From Bacillota bacterium (GTDB lineage: Bacteria; Bacillota; Clostridia; Acetivibrionales; DSM-1351): DNA of 64,000 bases. Each line of letters starts with the position of its first letter. The stretch's first letter is position 1. Of this stretch, positions 42,473 through 51,844 are shown one piece after another. The notes below the pieces were generated by a model. The model worked only from the letters and a program-made list of their open reading frames with translations, searched no databases and was not told the origin of the DNA. The translations under genes were made by a program, and so were the position numbers. The stretch covers positions 62,001 to 126,000 of the forward strand of contig JAEWMS010000033.1 of the NCBI GenBank assembly GCA_023393115.1, written 5' to 3'.

Positions 42473-44035
42473 TTATGCTGTAAGGTTAATTGTATTGGTT
42501 TCATAGGAGTACTGTGCAAGCCTTTCGGGCAGTGTTTCCATCAGTGTTCCCACGTTACCTGTTATTGCTGATGCAACCGAGGAGTTTTTTACCCTGTTTG
42601 CTGAACTGTTGCTTTTATTAGCAAAGGAACTGCTCTGGTATTCGTTCTTTTTATCCTGTCCAACCTGAACACTTACTCCATCAATGTTTATTCCCTGCTT
42701 TTGCAGTGAATCTTTAAGCAGCTGCATGTTTGTTTCAATGATTTCCTTAACCTGCTGGCTCTCAGCTATGAACTTGGCAGCAACTATACCCTGTTCGGTT
42801 ACTACTTTTAGCTCGAGTTTTCCAAGATGATCCGGCTTTAAGTGAATAACCATTTCAGTTTTATCCTGACCAATAACTACTTTAGTCTGCTCTACAACCT
42901 GGTTAATGAGTTCTGAAGGTTTAACAGTCTGAGGCATTTTAAACTCTGCTTTAGTAGCCTGAGTCTGAATATTCTGCACACCGTTTTTTATATCAGCAAA
43001 AGCTGAAAGAGCTTGCTCTTGTGGATTTTGCTCTGACCCGGCATTTACCTGTACAGAAACTGTTTTAACTTCAGTTACCTCTTGGTCATTTTCAGCAGCA
43101 GCATTAACCTCGCCTTTTTCTTCCTTCACTCTGTCAGTAGCCTTACTATCAGCTTTAGCAGCTGCTGCGTTAACCTGATTTTGCTCTTCACCGGAAACGA
43201 CAGCTGCTGACACAGCTTCGGTCAAGTTTTCTGAACTTATGACTATTCTGTTCTGTGACTGTGACTTCATAGCTTCAATGACTTTTGAAACCTCAAAGCG
43301 AATAGCTTCAGTTTCAGACTGTGCCTTTTGAAGGAGTTCATTAAGCTTCGACTTAATATTTTCAGCGATTCCCGACAAATCAGTATTTTGGGTATCAGAA
43401 ACTGCTTGACCCTCCATTGCTTTTGACGATTCAGTAGTTAACTGCTTTTCAACCAGCTTATTATCAGCTCCAGCTATCTGATTTGATACTTCTTTAGTCA
43501 ATTCAGCAAGCAGTTCTTTTTGTGAACTACTCAGTTGCAGTTGGTCACCAAGCTTTTCCACCATCTGACCGAGTTTTTCGGAATTACTTAAATCTTCGGC
43601 TGAAAATCCAAGAGCTTCAGCAAGTTTTACCAACTCAGCAGGTGTTATGCCCAACAGCTGTGCCAAAACATTTATCTGGTCATCATACCCGTTGGATTTC
43701 TCTGTTGTTTTGTCAACAGCGTTATCAACATCCTTTGTGCTGATATTTCCTTCTGATAATTCAACCCGGTTTTGATCGGTTTTTGCTGTCTGTTCAACTC
43801 TCAAATCTCTGAAGGTTTTATACTTCGTCTGAGAATCGGAAGCGGAAGAAAACTCTTTCTCATTCCTCATCTTCGTATTTACTGTTTCACGAGTATTAGT
43901 TTTAGTCATAGTCTTAGCAAATACGTCTTTAAAATCTCCAGAAGTATTAAACTGTGTTGTTTTAGCCTTTAAGTCAAGAGCTGAATTGCCTGTTACCTGA
44001 GAAAGGATAATATTTGTATTATTTAATGGAATCAA
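42473..44035 (-). CDS. fliK: Flagellar hook-length control protein FliK
   Basis: About 520 residues. A long polar, low-complexity region (Gln/Glu/Ala/Ser/Thr) makes up the first 370. The C-terminal Flg_hook domain has IHLKPDHLGKLELKVV and QGINIDGVSVQVG. Typical FliK: the N-terminal ruler varies, the C-terminal domain triggers the FlhB switch. TTG start 44033-44035 lies 5 bases after AAAGGAGGTG; an in-frame ATG 18 bases upstream would place that site inside the gene. Confidence 0.92.
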   Translation of the reverse strand: MIPLNNTNIILSQVTGNSALDLKAKTTQFNTSGDFKDVFAKTMTKTNTRETVNTKMRNEKEFSSASDSQTKYKTFRDLRVEQTAKTDQNRVELSEGNISTKDVDNAVDKTTEKSNGYDDQINVLAQLLGITPAELVKLAEALGFSAEDLSNSEKLGQMVEKLGDQLQLSSSQKELLAELTKEVSNQIAGADNKLVEKQLTTESSKAMEGQAVSDTQNTDLSGIAENIKSKLNELLQKAQSETEAIRFEVSKVIEAMKSQSQNRIVISSENLTEAVSAAVVSGEEQNQVNAAAAKADSKATDRVKEEKGEVNAAAENDQEVTEVKTVSVQVNAGSEQNPQEQALSAFADIKNGVQNIQTQATKAEFKMPQTVKPSELINQVVEQTKVVIGQDKTEMVIHLKPDHLGKLELKVVTEQGIVAAKFIAESQQVKEIIETNMQLLKDSLQKQGINIDGVSVQVGQDKKNEYQSSSFANKSNSSANRVKNSSVASAITGNVGTLMETLPERLAQYSYETNTINLTA

Positions 44036-44152
44036 TTTTTCACCTCCTTTCATATATATTAATTAATCTATTTAGTAACGGTAAAGGTACAAGCCTTTTC
44101 CATATTACTCCGGTAAATATTCAAATACTGCCTTTGTGTTGCTATCTTTTAA

Positions 44153-45031
44153 CTATTTTGATTTGTCCTCTTCTCCTACCTTATATATCTTGGCCAACTG
44201 CTCGGAAACCTTTGCGGCAAACTCCGGAGTCATTTCTGTGAGAATTTCGGCCGATGTCTCTTTTTTCAGGTTTTTCATTATTTCCAGTATTAAGGCCATT
44301 TTACCTGTTCCCATCTGTTCCATAATAGTAGCAACAGAGGCTGCATCCATATTTTCATATATTGAAACGTACTTTTTAACGTCATCACTCATTTTCTGTT
44401 CTTTAATTACCTGTTCATACAGATCTGCGGCTATTTTTGAATCAATCTTTTCAAAATACGCCTTATACCCGGTTGGGTCCCCTTTTGCAATAACTGCTGT
44501 CAATTCGTCAAAATCCTTCTTGAGTGCAGCGTAATCTGCAGCTTGTGTTTGTTGGGCCTTTTCAGCAGCTTCCTTTTGTTGGAGCAGAAGGGAAGAATCA
44601 GTCTGTTTGGCTGTCAATTGCTTATTTAAGCTATCAATCTGTTTAGTAAGTTCTTCAACCTGCTTTTGTAAATCGGACTTTTCAGTTCTTAGCAGAGTAT
44701 ATTTCTGTCTTACCTGTTCCTCAGTCATATTCTTTTCATCCTCAGGTTCAGGCTTTTCAGGAAGGGCTAAACTTAGAATCGGTATCTTTTCTATAGTACC
44801 TCTCATACTATCAGCTATTCCGTTTACATTACTTTTTATGGCAAAAAAGAATACACTTCCGATGATAAGAACAACAAGTAGCAGTGCTGTTATTATCGTA
44901 AGTATATAGAACAATACACTATTCTTTGAATTACTACCCTTTTCAGATGAAGCTTTTTTGTCTTTATTTACGTTTTTTAGTGCTTCATCCACTTGCTGTA
45001 ACTCGTTATCGTCTCTTTTTTTATCGGCCAT
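44153..45031 (-). CDS. MotE-like protein with MgtE N-terminal-like domain
   Basis: 292 residues: a charged N-terminus, one membrane segment (ILTIITALLLVVLIIGSVFFF), a coiled coil of about 80 residues (RTEKSDLQKQVEELTKQI) and a C-terminal MgtE_N-like helical domain with YVSIYENMDAASVATIMEQM. This is the pattern of MotE/FliG-like proteins between fliJ and fliK, thought to help stator assembly. A 99-base gap to fliK holds nothing clear. Confidence 0.78.
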   Translation of the reverse strand: MADKKRDDNELQQVDEALKNVNKDKKASSEKGSNSKNSVLFYILTIITALLLVVLIIGSVFFFAIKSNVNGIADSMRGTIEKIPILSLALPEKPEPEDEKNMTEEQVRQKYTLLRTEKSDLQKQVEELTKQIDSLNKQLTAKQTDSSLLLQQKEAAEKAQQTQAADYAALKKDFDELTAVIAKGDPTGYKAYFEKIDSKIAADLYEQVIKEQKMSDDVKKYVSIYENMDAASVATIMEQMGTGKMALILEIMKNLKKETSAEILTEMTPEFAAKVSEQLAKIYKVGEEDKSK

Positions 45032-45072
45032 CTCAATTCCCCTGTATATTATCAGTATAAATAACTACTGCC

Positions 45073-45525
45073 TTATAATTCTTCTGAACCATCCTTAAAT
45101 TTATAACTGTTTAATTCATCTATAAGTTGCTGTTCTGCTTTATTTTGCTCTTTAAGATATTCCTCGTACTTTTTTTCTTTGAGTTTCTCCAGTATTTTCT
45201 TCTCCTGCATTGCCTTTACAAGAGCTTCTCTATTTATATCGACATCATTCTGTGCATTATTTACATTTACTTTCTGTTTAGTTATTTTATTTTTCATTAA
45301 TCCAAAAAAACTGTTGAAGTTTCGGACTTGATACACAGGAATTCCGCTGTCAATTTCTGAAGTAAGCTTGTTCATTGAAACTTCCTTAATCTCCTCCAAC
45401 TCCTCAAGACGGTACTTCTGGTTCTCCAATTCCCTGGTAGCACGGGCAAGGTTGTTTTTTGCATTATCCTCCATTTGAGTTTTTAGTTTTAGAACTGATT
45501 CCAGCCTAAAGCCAAATTTCTGCAT
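45073..45525 (-). CDS. fliJ: Flagellar export chaperone FliJ
   Basis: 150 residues, almost all coiled coil, beginning MQKFGFRLESVLKLKTQMED, the FliJ start. Rich in Lys and Glu. FliJ acts with the FliI ATPase and FlhA in export. ATG after GGGAGGTAGGTT. Confidence 0.92.
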   Translation of the reverse strand: MQKFGFRLESVLKLKTQMEDNAKNNLARATRELENQKYRLEELEEIKEVSMNKLTSEIDSGIPVYQVRNFNSFFGLMKNKITKQKVNVNNAQNDVDINREALVKAMQEKKILEKLKEKKYEEYLKEQNKAEQQLIDELNSYKFKDGSEEL

Positions 45526-45542
45526 AACCTACCTCCCTGTAA

Positions 45543-45620
45543 CACTTCTAACATCTAACATCTAACTTCCAACCTCTAACTTCCATCTAACATCTTACAT
45601 CTAATTTCCAACCTCTAACA
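45543..45620 (-). repeat. Low-complexity TTAGATG/TTAGAGG repeat between fliI and fliJ
   Basis: On the minus strand it is a run of about ten 7-8-base units: GTTAGAGG, TTGGAAA, TTAGATG, TAAGATG, TTAGATGG, AAGTTAGAGG and so on. It has almost no C, so it cannot fold strongly. It fills the whole gap between the fliI stop and the fliJ ribosome site. Looks like a slippage-born intergenic repeat; length may vary between strains. Confidence 0.7.
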
Positions 45621-45621
45621 G

Positions 45622-46926
45622 CTACTTCAATAATCCCATAAGCTGTTGTAAAACTTCCTCAAAAGTGACCTTTTGGTCTGTTTCCTGCTGAAGGAACGCT
45701 GTTATTCCATCTATACACTCAATTGCATAGTCTATGTTTTCATTACTGCCTTTAGAATAAGCTCCAATGTTTATCAAGTCTTCTGCTTCCCTGTAAACCG
45801 CCAGAGTCTTTTTTATATCAGAAGCACTTTTTTTGTGCTGTTTGTCAATAATATCGCTCATTACCCTGCTGACGCTGGCAAGAACATCAATTGAGGGGTA
45901 ATGGTTTTTGTTTGCCAGCGCTCTTGATAGAACTATATGTCCGTCAAGAATGCCTCTGGCTGTATCAGTTACAGGCTCTGTCAAATCATCACCATCAACA
46001 AGGACGGTATACAGACCTGTAATCGAACCTTTTTCATCGGTACCTGCCCTTTCCAATAATTTTGGAAAAACAGAGAATACCGACGGAGTATATCCTCGGG
46101 AAACAGGAGGTTCCCCTATTGATAACCCGACTTCTCTCTGGGCCATGGCATATCTTGTTAATGAATCCATCAGCAATAGCACATCTTTGCCACTATCCCT
46201 GAAATATTCAGCGATTGCCGTAGCAACCATTGCGCCTTTAAGCCTGATAAGAGCAGGTTGATCTGAGGTTGCAACAACAACTACTGATCTGGCTAAACCC
46301 TCTTCAGTTAAGTCTCTCTCAATAAATTCACGTACTTCTCTTCCACGTTCTCCGATTAAGGCAATTACATTTATATCGGCTTTAGTATTACGTGCGATCA
46401 TACCCATCAGGGTACTTTTTCCTACACCACTACCCGCAAATATTCCTACTCTCTGACCTTTACCTATGGTAAGAAGTCCGTCAATTGCTCGTACACCTAG
46501 AGGCAATGGATCAGATATTCTTTTTCTTGTCATAGGGTTAGGCGGCTTATTATCAGTCCTGTAAAAAATCCTTGAATTAATTGGACCCTTATCATCCATT
46601 GGCCTGCCCAATCCATCCAACACCCTACCAATTAGCTCTTCACCAACAGCGACCTTTAAGATGTCTCCATTTGCAGTAACTGAGCATCCCGGGCTTATTC
46701 CAGTCATGTCTCCCAAAGGCATAAGAAGGACCTTTTCATCCTTGAAACCAACCACTTCGGCCTTAAGCGGGCCTCCCTTTGATACATGTATATTACACAA
46801 ATCACCAATACTGGCTTGTGGACCATCAGCTTCAATAGTAAGACCTACAACCTTTGATACTTTTCCAATATAGTCAATGTAATCTCTTGAATCCAGCGCA
46901 TCACGGTACTTTTTAAGGTCTATCAC
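45622..46926 (-). CDS. fliI: Flagellar export ATPase FliI
   Basis: About 434 residues. Walker A GIFAGSGVGKSTLMG, Walker B DVLLLMDSLTRYAMAQREV, and the F1-beta-like ALIGERGREVREFIERDL. This is the energy-coupling ATPase of flagellar export. I start at GTG 46924-46926 (MIDLKKYRDAL), 11 bases after GGAGG, which gives the usual family length; a longer frame would add 20 residues without a site. Confidence 0.96.
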   Translation of the reverse strand: MIDLKKYRDALDSRDYIDYIGKVSKVVGLTIEADGPQASIGDLCNIHVSKGGPLKAEVVGFKDEKVLLMPLGDMTGISPGCSVTANGDILKVAVGEELIGRVLDGLGRPMDDKGPINSRIFYRTDNKPPNPMTRKRISDPLPLGVRAIDGLLTIGKGQRVGIFAGSGVGKSTLMGMIARNTKADINVIALIGERGREVREFIERDLTEEGLARSVVVVATSDQPALIRLKGAMVATAIAEYFRDSGKDVLLLMDSLTRYAMAQREVGLSIGEPPVSRGYTPSVFSVFPKLLERAGTDEKGSITGLYTVLVDGDDLTEPVTDTARGILDGHIVLSRALANKNHYPSIDVLASVSRVMSDIIDKQHKKSASDIKKTLAVYREAEDLINIGAYSKGSNENIDYAIECIDGITAFLQQETDQKVTFEEVLQQLMGLLK

Positions 46927-46997
46927 TATAACTCTGACCTCCTCTTTTTGCATAATTTTTAATGTATTAAACAGTTCAAGGTACACATATGCGTACC

Positions 46998-47780
46998 TTA
47001 ACCTATTTTTTCTTCAAGTAGTTCTACAAAGTCATCTTCAATTTTTTCGAATTTTGTACCGGCACTTGCATCAATACTTCCAAAAGGTGTATCAATAACG
47101 CAATCACCCTCATTAAGTGACAAATCCTTCTTAAGTTCAATATCCTCTGATCTTTGAATCATTGACATAAGCTGGTCCTTATTTTCGTTTACATAATCAT
47201 AATCCTTTTCAGAGAGTTTCAATACAGCCTTTCGATCCTTTGAGCATTTCTCAAAGGCCTCTTTGACAAGGAGTAATATATTTTCCTTACATTGCAGTTC
47301 TTTACTTATTACCTTTCTGGCAATATCCAATATAGTATTTACAGCATCGGCTTCCAATGAATCCAATATCTGTTTGTACTCCATACCAGCTTGTTCCTTA
47401 ATCTCTCTAGCTTCCTGAATCAAACCCTCATACTCTTCCCGAGCTTTGGTAATGCCGGCATTATAGCCTTCATTCTCTGATTCAATTAAAGTCTTGTCTC
47501 TTAACTCCTGTACTTCAACAGAAGCTTTTGAAATAATATCCTTGGCCTCAAGAAGTGCTTCCTTTACAATATAGTCAGCTTCAACTTTAGCCTTATTTAT
47601 AATTTCTTCCCCTAAAGCCTTGTAATCAACTTTTGGAGTATCATCCTCTACTTCATTTTCTTGTTTAGTTCCAATAGTGTTAACACGTAACACAGGCGGT
47701 TGATAAGTCACAGGTGACTTTATCAAAAAAGGGATACCTACATTTACCTGGTTGTGTTTAAATACCTTATTACTAGACAA
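46998..47780 (-). CDS. fliH: Flagellar export regulator FliH
   Basis: 260 residues: a polar N-terminus, a long Glu/Ala/Lys helix (about 60-150) and a C-terminal domain with ARKVISKELQCKENILLLVKEAF and GDCVIDTPFGSIDAS, as in FliH/V-type E subunits. It binds and restrains FliI. TTG start at 47778-47780 after GGAGGAGATG, overlapping fliG by 8 bases. Confidence 0.9.
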   Translation of the reverse strand: MSSNKVFKHNQVNVGIPFLIKSPVTYQPPVLRVNTIGTKQENEVEDDTPKVDYKALGEEIINKAKVEADYIVKEALLEAKDIISKASVEVQELRDKTLIESENEGYNAGITKAREEYEGLIQEAREIKEQAGMEYKQILDSLEADAVNTILDIARKVISKELQCKENILLLVKEAFEKCSKDRKAVLKLSEKDYDYVNENKDQLMSMIQRSEDIELKKDLSLNEGDCVIDTPFGSIDASAGTKFEKIEDDFVELLEEKIG

Positions 47781-48792
47781 TTATTTCATCTCCTCCGCCT
47801 CTGGAAATAACTATCTCACCTGCATCCTCTAACTTACGGATGATATTAACAATCTTCTGCTGAGCTTCTTCTACATCCTTAAGTCTAACAGGTCCCATAA
47901 ATTCAAGATCTTCTCTTATCATTTCACTCAAACGCTTGGACATATTTGCAAATATAAGCTTCTGTACGTCATCAGTAGCACCTTTGAGGGCAACTGCAAG
48001 CTGGTTGTTATCAACTTCTCTAAGAAATCTTTGAATTGATCTGCCATCCAATGTAAGGATATCTTCGAATACAAACATACGTCTTTTGATTTCTTCAGCC
48101 AGATCAGTATCCTCAATTTCAAGTGTTTCCATAATAAATTTCTCAGTACCTCTGTCAACAGAGTTCAATATATCAACAATTGACTGAACGCCGCCTGCTG
48201 CAGTATAGTCTTCGGTAACAAGAGAAGACAGCTTCTTTTCCAAAATACGTTCAACTTCTTTGATTACATCAGGTGAAGTTCTATCCATAGTCGCAACTCT
48301 TCTTGCAACATCAGCCTGTTTGTCCTGAGGTAATGCTGATAGTACTACCGAAGCCTGATGAGGCTTTAAATATGCAAGTATTAATGCAATTGTCTGTGGA
48401 TGCTCACCCTGTATAAAGTTTAATAACTGCGATGGGTCAGTCTTTCTTACAAAATCAAATGGCCTAACCTGTAAGGAAACAGTAAGTTTGTTAATAATAT
48501 CAACAGCTTTTTGGGTACCCAAAGCCTTCTCAAGAATATCTTTGGCGTATCCGATACCACCTTCTGCAATATACTCCTGTGCTAGACATATCTGGTAAAA
48601 CTCATCCAGAATCCTTTCCTTTTCATCCGGGGTAACGGCCCTGATATTAGCTATTTCCAAAGTCAACTGTTCTATTTCGTCTTCTTTTAAGTGTTTAAAA
48701 ATCTCAGCTGACTTTTCAGGCCCTAAAGATATAAGCAGCATAGCAGCCTTTTCCTTACCAGTATACTCTGTCTTGGAACTGTTTCTAGTCAA
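47773..48792 (-). CDS. fliG: Flagellar rotor protein FliG
   Basis: About 339 residues. FliG domains in order: N (GKEKAAMLLISLGPEKSAEIFKHL), middle with the EHPQTIA motif (IQGEHPQTIALILAYL), and C with the charged torque helix MFVFEDILTLDGRSIQRFL. It touches the stator and makes torque. I choose TTG 48790-48792, 5 bases after GGGGTGG; a GTG three codons upstream overlaps the site. Confidence 0.96.
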   Translation of the reverse strand: MTRNSSKTEYTGKEKAAMLLISLGPEKSAEIFKHLKEDEIEQLTLEIANIRAVTPDEKERILDEFYQICLAQEYIAEGGIGYAKDILEKALGTQKAVDIINKLTVSLQVRPFDFVRKTDPSQLLNFIQGEHPQTIALILAYLKPHQASVVLSALPQDKQADVARRVATMDRTSPDVIKEVERILEKKLSSLVTEDYTAAGGVQSIVDILNSVDRGTEKFIMETLEIEDTDLAEEIKRRMFVFEDILTLDGRSIQRFLREVDNNQLAVALKGATDDVQKLIFANMSKRLSEMIREDLEFMGPVRLKDVEEAQQKIVNIIRKLEDAGEIVISRGGGDEIIV

Positions 48793-48826
48793 GTTTTCCA
48801 CCCCACAAAAATAATTGTTGAATCAA

Positions 48827-50407
48827 TTATTCATAATCATCTGTTAACCAGTTACGGAGCAGCTGTGCAACTGCATCTGGTTTTTGCTTTACAAACTTCT
48901 CCAACTGCTTCTTAACTTCGGATCTTTCTTCAATATCTATTTCAGGAAGAGGTTCCTGTTTCACTTCCACATTGAATTTCGATGGAATAATAACTTCTTC
49001 GTTACCTGCAAGAACAGGTTCAAACTCTTTATTCTTTGCTTTTCTAGGCAATGCTACAATTACCAGAGCAATCACCATTAATAGCAGAAGCAAAGGTAAA
49101 CCATAGGTTGAAAGTAAATTTTGTATAGTTTCTGCAGTAGTTGGAATTTCTTCAACCGGTGCAGCTATTTTCAGCTTTGTGACAGCCAGATTAGCAACAG
49201 GAATACCTGTTGCTTTACTTGCCAAATCCTTCACCTGAGCTATAAGATCGTCAGTAAGCTTGGAATCATCGGGAACACGACTTCCATACAGCAAAGTAAT
49301 GGCTGCTGTCGTCCTATCAGGAATAACCTCACCAAGTGATTTCTCACTTTGCTTTGAGGTCTCATTGTATGCAAAATTTTCTGTGACGTCTGATTTTTTG
49401 TAAGATTTTGAATCAGAAGAACCCATCGGGTATGAAGGTGTAGTACCGGGATTTGAATTGACCCCTACAGCAGTATCTGTAGAATCTCCATTTTTTAGAT
49501 CTTCCTTCAATTCCTGTCTGCTTACTATTGCTCCTGAATCCATACCATTTGGATTAGAAATTTCTTTTGAAGACTGAGATAAAGAATCAAAATCCAAAAC
49601 AGGGTTAACAACAACCTTAGCAGCGTCAAAACTGTCAAACTGGTCATTTAACACTTCTCTCAAGTTTTTTTCCAGATCACTTTTCACTTTTTTCTTCATG
49701 TCATATTGCGTAGAAGTCTTATCCATACCTGTTTCATCCTTCTCAATGTTGAGAGGATTTCCATTTTGATCAACTACTGTGACATTTTCAGGATTTAGTC
49801 CTTCTACACTGCTGGCTACAACTTTAACAATGCTTTCAGCTTGTTTCGGTGTTATGTCTCCAACTTTTGTAATAACTACTGAAGCTTTAGCTTCACTACT
49901 ATTGGTTTCATCAATAAATAATGTTTTTTCAGGTCTTGTTAATGTAACACTTGCATCTTTAACATTTTCAAACAGCTTTAATTGTCTGGCTATATCAGAT
50001 TCATCCAACTGCTGCCAGATATGTTTCTTGTCACTTTCTGTGGTGTTTATTTTTATACTACTGAGTGCATCTGCAAATGTAAGACCATTTTTGGGATAAC
50101 CAGCTGATACTAACTCAAAGTGTGCTGTGTCACTATCATTTACGTTAACTATTATACCTGACTTATCATCAGTCAATCTGTAGGCAATCCCTTTTTCTGT
50201 GAGAATCTTCTGCATTTCTGCCACATCAGCAGGATCAGCGTTATTGATTACTGTTGTGTATGAAGGCCTTGTCAATAAAAACAAACCTAATCCAACAGCA
50301 ATGACCACAATACCTGATGTAACATAGATTCTGATTTTTTGTGACTTGTCCAAACCCTTCCAGAATTCCTGAATCGGTTTAAGTATCCGAGATAAAATTT
50401 CAGGCAA
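48827..50407 (-). CDS. fliF: Flagellar MS-ring protein FliF
   Basis: About 526 residues: membrane segments at about 25-45 and 430-450, a YscJ/FliF domain in between (RPSYTTVINNADPADVAEMQ, ENVKDASVTLTRPEKTLF) and a long polar loop with Ser and Asp. The MS ring anchors the basal body. TTG 50405-50407 (MPEILSRILKP) is 5 bases after GAGGTGG and preferred over GTG 50414-50416. Confidence 0.95.
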   Translation of the reverse strand: MPEILSRILKPIQEFWKGLDKSQKIRIYVTSGIVVIAVGLGLFLLTRPSYTTVINNADPADVAEMQKILTEKGIAYRLTDDKSGIIVNVNDSDTAHFELVSAGYPKNGLTFADALSSIKINTTESDKKHIWQQLDESDIARQLKLFENVKDASVTLTRPEKTLFIDETNSSEAKASVVITKVGDITPKQAESIVKVVASSVEGLNPENVTVVDQNGNPLNIEKDETGMDKTSTQYDMKKKVKSDLEKNLREVLNDQFDSFDAAKVVVNPVLDFDSLSQSSKEISNPNGMDSGAIVSRQELKEDLKNGDSTDTAVGVNSNPGTTPSYPMGSSDSKSYKKSDVTENFAYNETSKQSEKSLGEVIPDRTTAAITLLYGSRVPDDSKLTDDLIAQVKDLASKATGIPVANLAVTKLKIAAPVEEIPTTAETIQNLLSTYGLPLLLLLMVIALVIVALPRKAKNKEFEPVLAGNEEVIIPSKFNVEVKQEPLPEIDIEERSEVKKQLEKFVKQKPDAVAQLLRNWLTDDYE

Positions 50408-50550
50408 GACTACCACCTCGATTTATAGTATTTGTCTTTTGTATAACCAGTTGTAAACTATATTTTAGTAGTTAATTTTACTAAGCATATTAAGTAAACA
50501 AAAATAAATTAATAAGTGTCATTAACCAATTTTTTTGTAAACTAATATCG

Positions 50551-50859
50551 CTATATTTGCATTCTCATAATTTCTGAATATGCATCAAGTATTTTGTTTC
50601 TAACCTGCATTGTAAACTGCAATGCAACACTTGCCTTCTCACCTGCAATTAAAACTTCAGGTATATTATCGGTCTTGCCAAGAGCAAAGTCCTCTTTCAA
50701 TTTGCTTGCTTGATTTTCCAAATCTGAAACTTTCATAAGAGCTGAATTTAGATATTCCCCAAAACTTACCTCAGGAGTCTTAATCTCCTCATTTACACTC
50801 CTTAACCCTACATTATCGGGTATTAACTGCTTAACTTCTGAGATACTGTTAATAGCCAT
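50551..50859 (-). CDS. fliE: Flagellar hook-basal body protein FliE
   Basis: 102 residues. FGEYLNSALMKVSDLENQA and VALQFTMQVRNKILDAYSEIMRMQI at the C-terminus are FliE signatures. It joins the MS ring to the rod. ATG after GGAGGTTTAA. A 143-base AT-rich gap to fliF shows no clear terminator. Confidence 0.95.
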   Translation of the reverse strand: MAINSISEVKQLIPDNVGLRSVNEEIKTPEVSFGEYLNSALMKVSDLENQASKLKEDFALGKTDNIPEVLIAGEKASVALQFTMQVRNKILDAYSEIMRMQI

Positions 50860-50872
50860 TTAAACCTCCGAA

Positions 50873-51313
50873 TTACTTACCAATTTCCAAAGCTTTTAAA
50901 GCCATAGACTTGGTAGCATTTATTGAAGTAACATTAGCCTCATAGGATCTTGTAGCTGAAATCATATTTACCATTTCGGTAACAATGTCAACATTTGGCT
51001 TGCTAACATATCCGTTTTCATCTGCATCTGGGTGACCCGGATCATATTCCTTCTTAAAGTCGGAGGAATCCTCAACTATTTTACTTACCCTAACACCCTG
51101 GCCATTGTCAAGTCTACTGCTTGCAGCCGAAAGTACAGAGGAAAATGAGTCAGAGCCTGTGCGCTCTTCAAAAATAACTTCTCTTCTTCTATAGGGTGTA
51201 CCATCTTCAGTTCTGGTATTAATATTCGCAATATTCTGAGATATTGTATCCATTCTAAGCCTTTGGGCTGTGAGTCCGGATGCACCGATATCAAGTGAAG
51301 TAAAAAAACCCAT
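50873..51313 (-). CDS. flgC: Flagellar rod protein FlgC
   Basis: 146 residues: DIGASGLTAQRLRMDTISQN at the start (rod/hook motif) and VNMISATRSYEANVTSINATKSM at the end, as in FlgC. Proximal rod component. ATG after GGGAGAAGCTGATT, directly after flgB. Confidence 0.96.
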   Translation of the reverse strand: MGFFTSLDIGASGLTAQRLRMDTISQNIANINTRTEDGTPYRRREVIFEERTGSDSFSSVLSAASSRLDNGQGVRVSKIVEDSSDFKKEYDPGHPDADENGYVSKPNVDIVTEMVNMISATRSYEANVTSINATKSMALKALEIGK

Positions 51314-51315
51314 AA

Positions 51316-51729
51316 TCAGCTTCTCCCTTCTTTAATTACATTCTTTATCTTACTGTAGTTGCTGTTTATCATTTGAATAAGAGCATTGTACTTAATCTGA
51401 TTCTTTGCGAGATTTGCCATTTCACTATCTATGTCAACATTGTTTCCGTCAATTCGCATACTTGAATTGGAATTATCCTCAACAAGTGTCGGCTCAACCT
51501 TGTTCACATCTCTGGTATTTATCTCAATATGTCTCTTATCGGTAACATTTCCTTCCAGACTGGTTCTACCCATGGAATCGTTAAGAATTTCTTCAAAAGC
51601 TATATCTTTTCGTTTATATTTAGGAGTGTCAACATTCGCCAAATTTTGAGAAATAACATCATTTCTTGCCCAAGATGCATTCAATGATTTTTCTAAAATA
51701 CTACTTTTACCGTACAAATTTTGTATCAC
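51316..51729 (-). CDS. flgB: Flagellar rod protein FlgB, first gene of the cluster
   Basis: 137 residues. NDVISQNLANVDTPKYKRKDIAFEEIL is the FlgB start pattern (shown as ISQNLANVDTPKYKR); the end has IKYNALIQMINSNYSKIKNVI. Proximal rod component. GTG start at 51727-51729, 9 bases after GGGGGTG. It is the promoter-proximal gene of the whole flagellar set. Confidence 0.96.
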   Translation of the reverse strand: MIQNLYGKSSILEKSLNASWARNDVISQNLANVDTPKYKRKDIAFEEILNDSMGRTSLEGNVTDKRHIEINTRDVNKVEPTLVEDNSNSSMRIDGNNVDIDSEMANLAKNQIKYNALIQMINSNYSKIKNVIKEGRS

Positions 51730-51779
51730 TCTAAAAGCACCCCCATATAAATATTACATAAACGAATATTATTAGATAA

Positions 51780-51808
51780 ATTCTAGCATATTAATTTTAA
51801 AAAAACAA
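51780..51808 (-). promoter_or_regulatory. Sigma-A-like promoter of the flagellar cluster
   Basis: Minus strand TTGTTT (51803-51808), 17 bases, TAGAAT (51780-51785), about 50 bases before the flgB GTG. It is the only good promoter match seen between flgB and trmFO. A sigma-D-type box was not found here. Confidence 0.65.
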
Positions 51809-51844
51809 TAAATATAGTTACAATATAGCGTAATATAGGACTAA

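Noticed and set aside
45543..45620. CRISPR-like array between fliI and fliJ
   Set aside because: Units are 7-8 bases, degenerate and have no spacers. No CRISPR array or cas gene is seen in the window.
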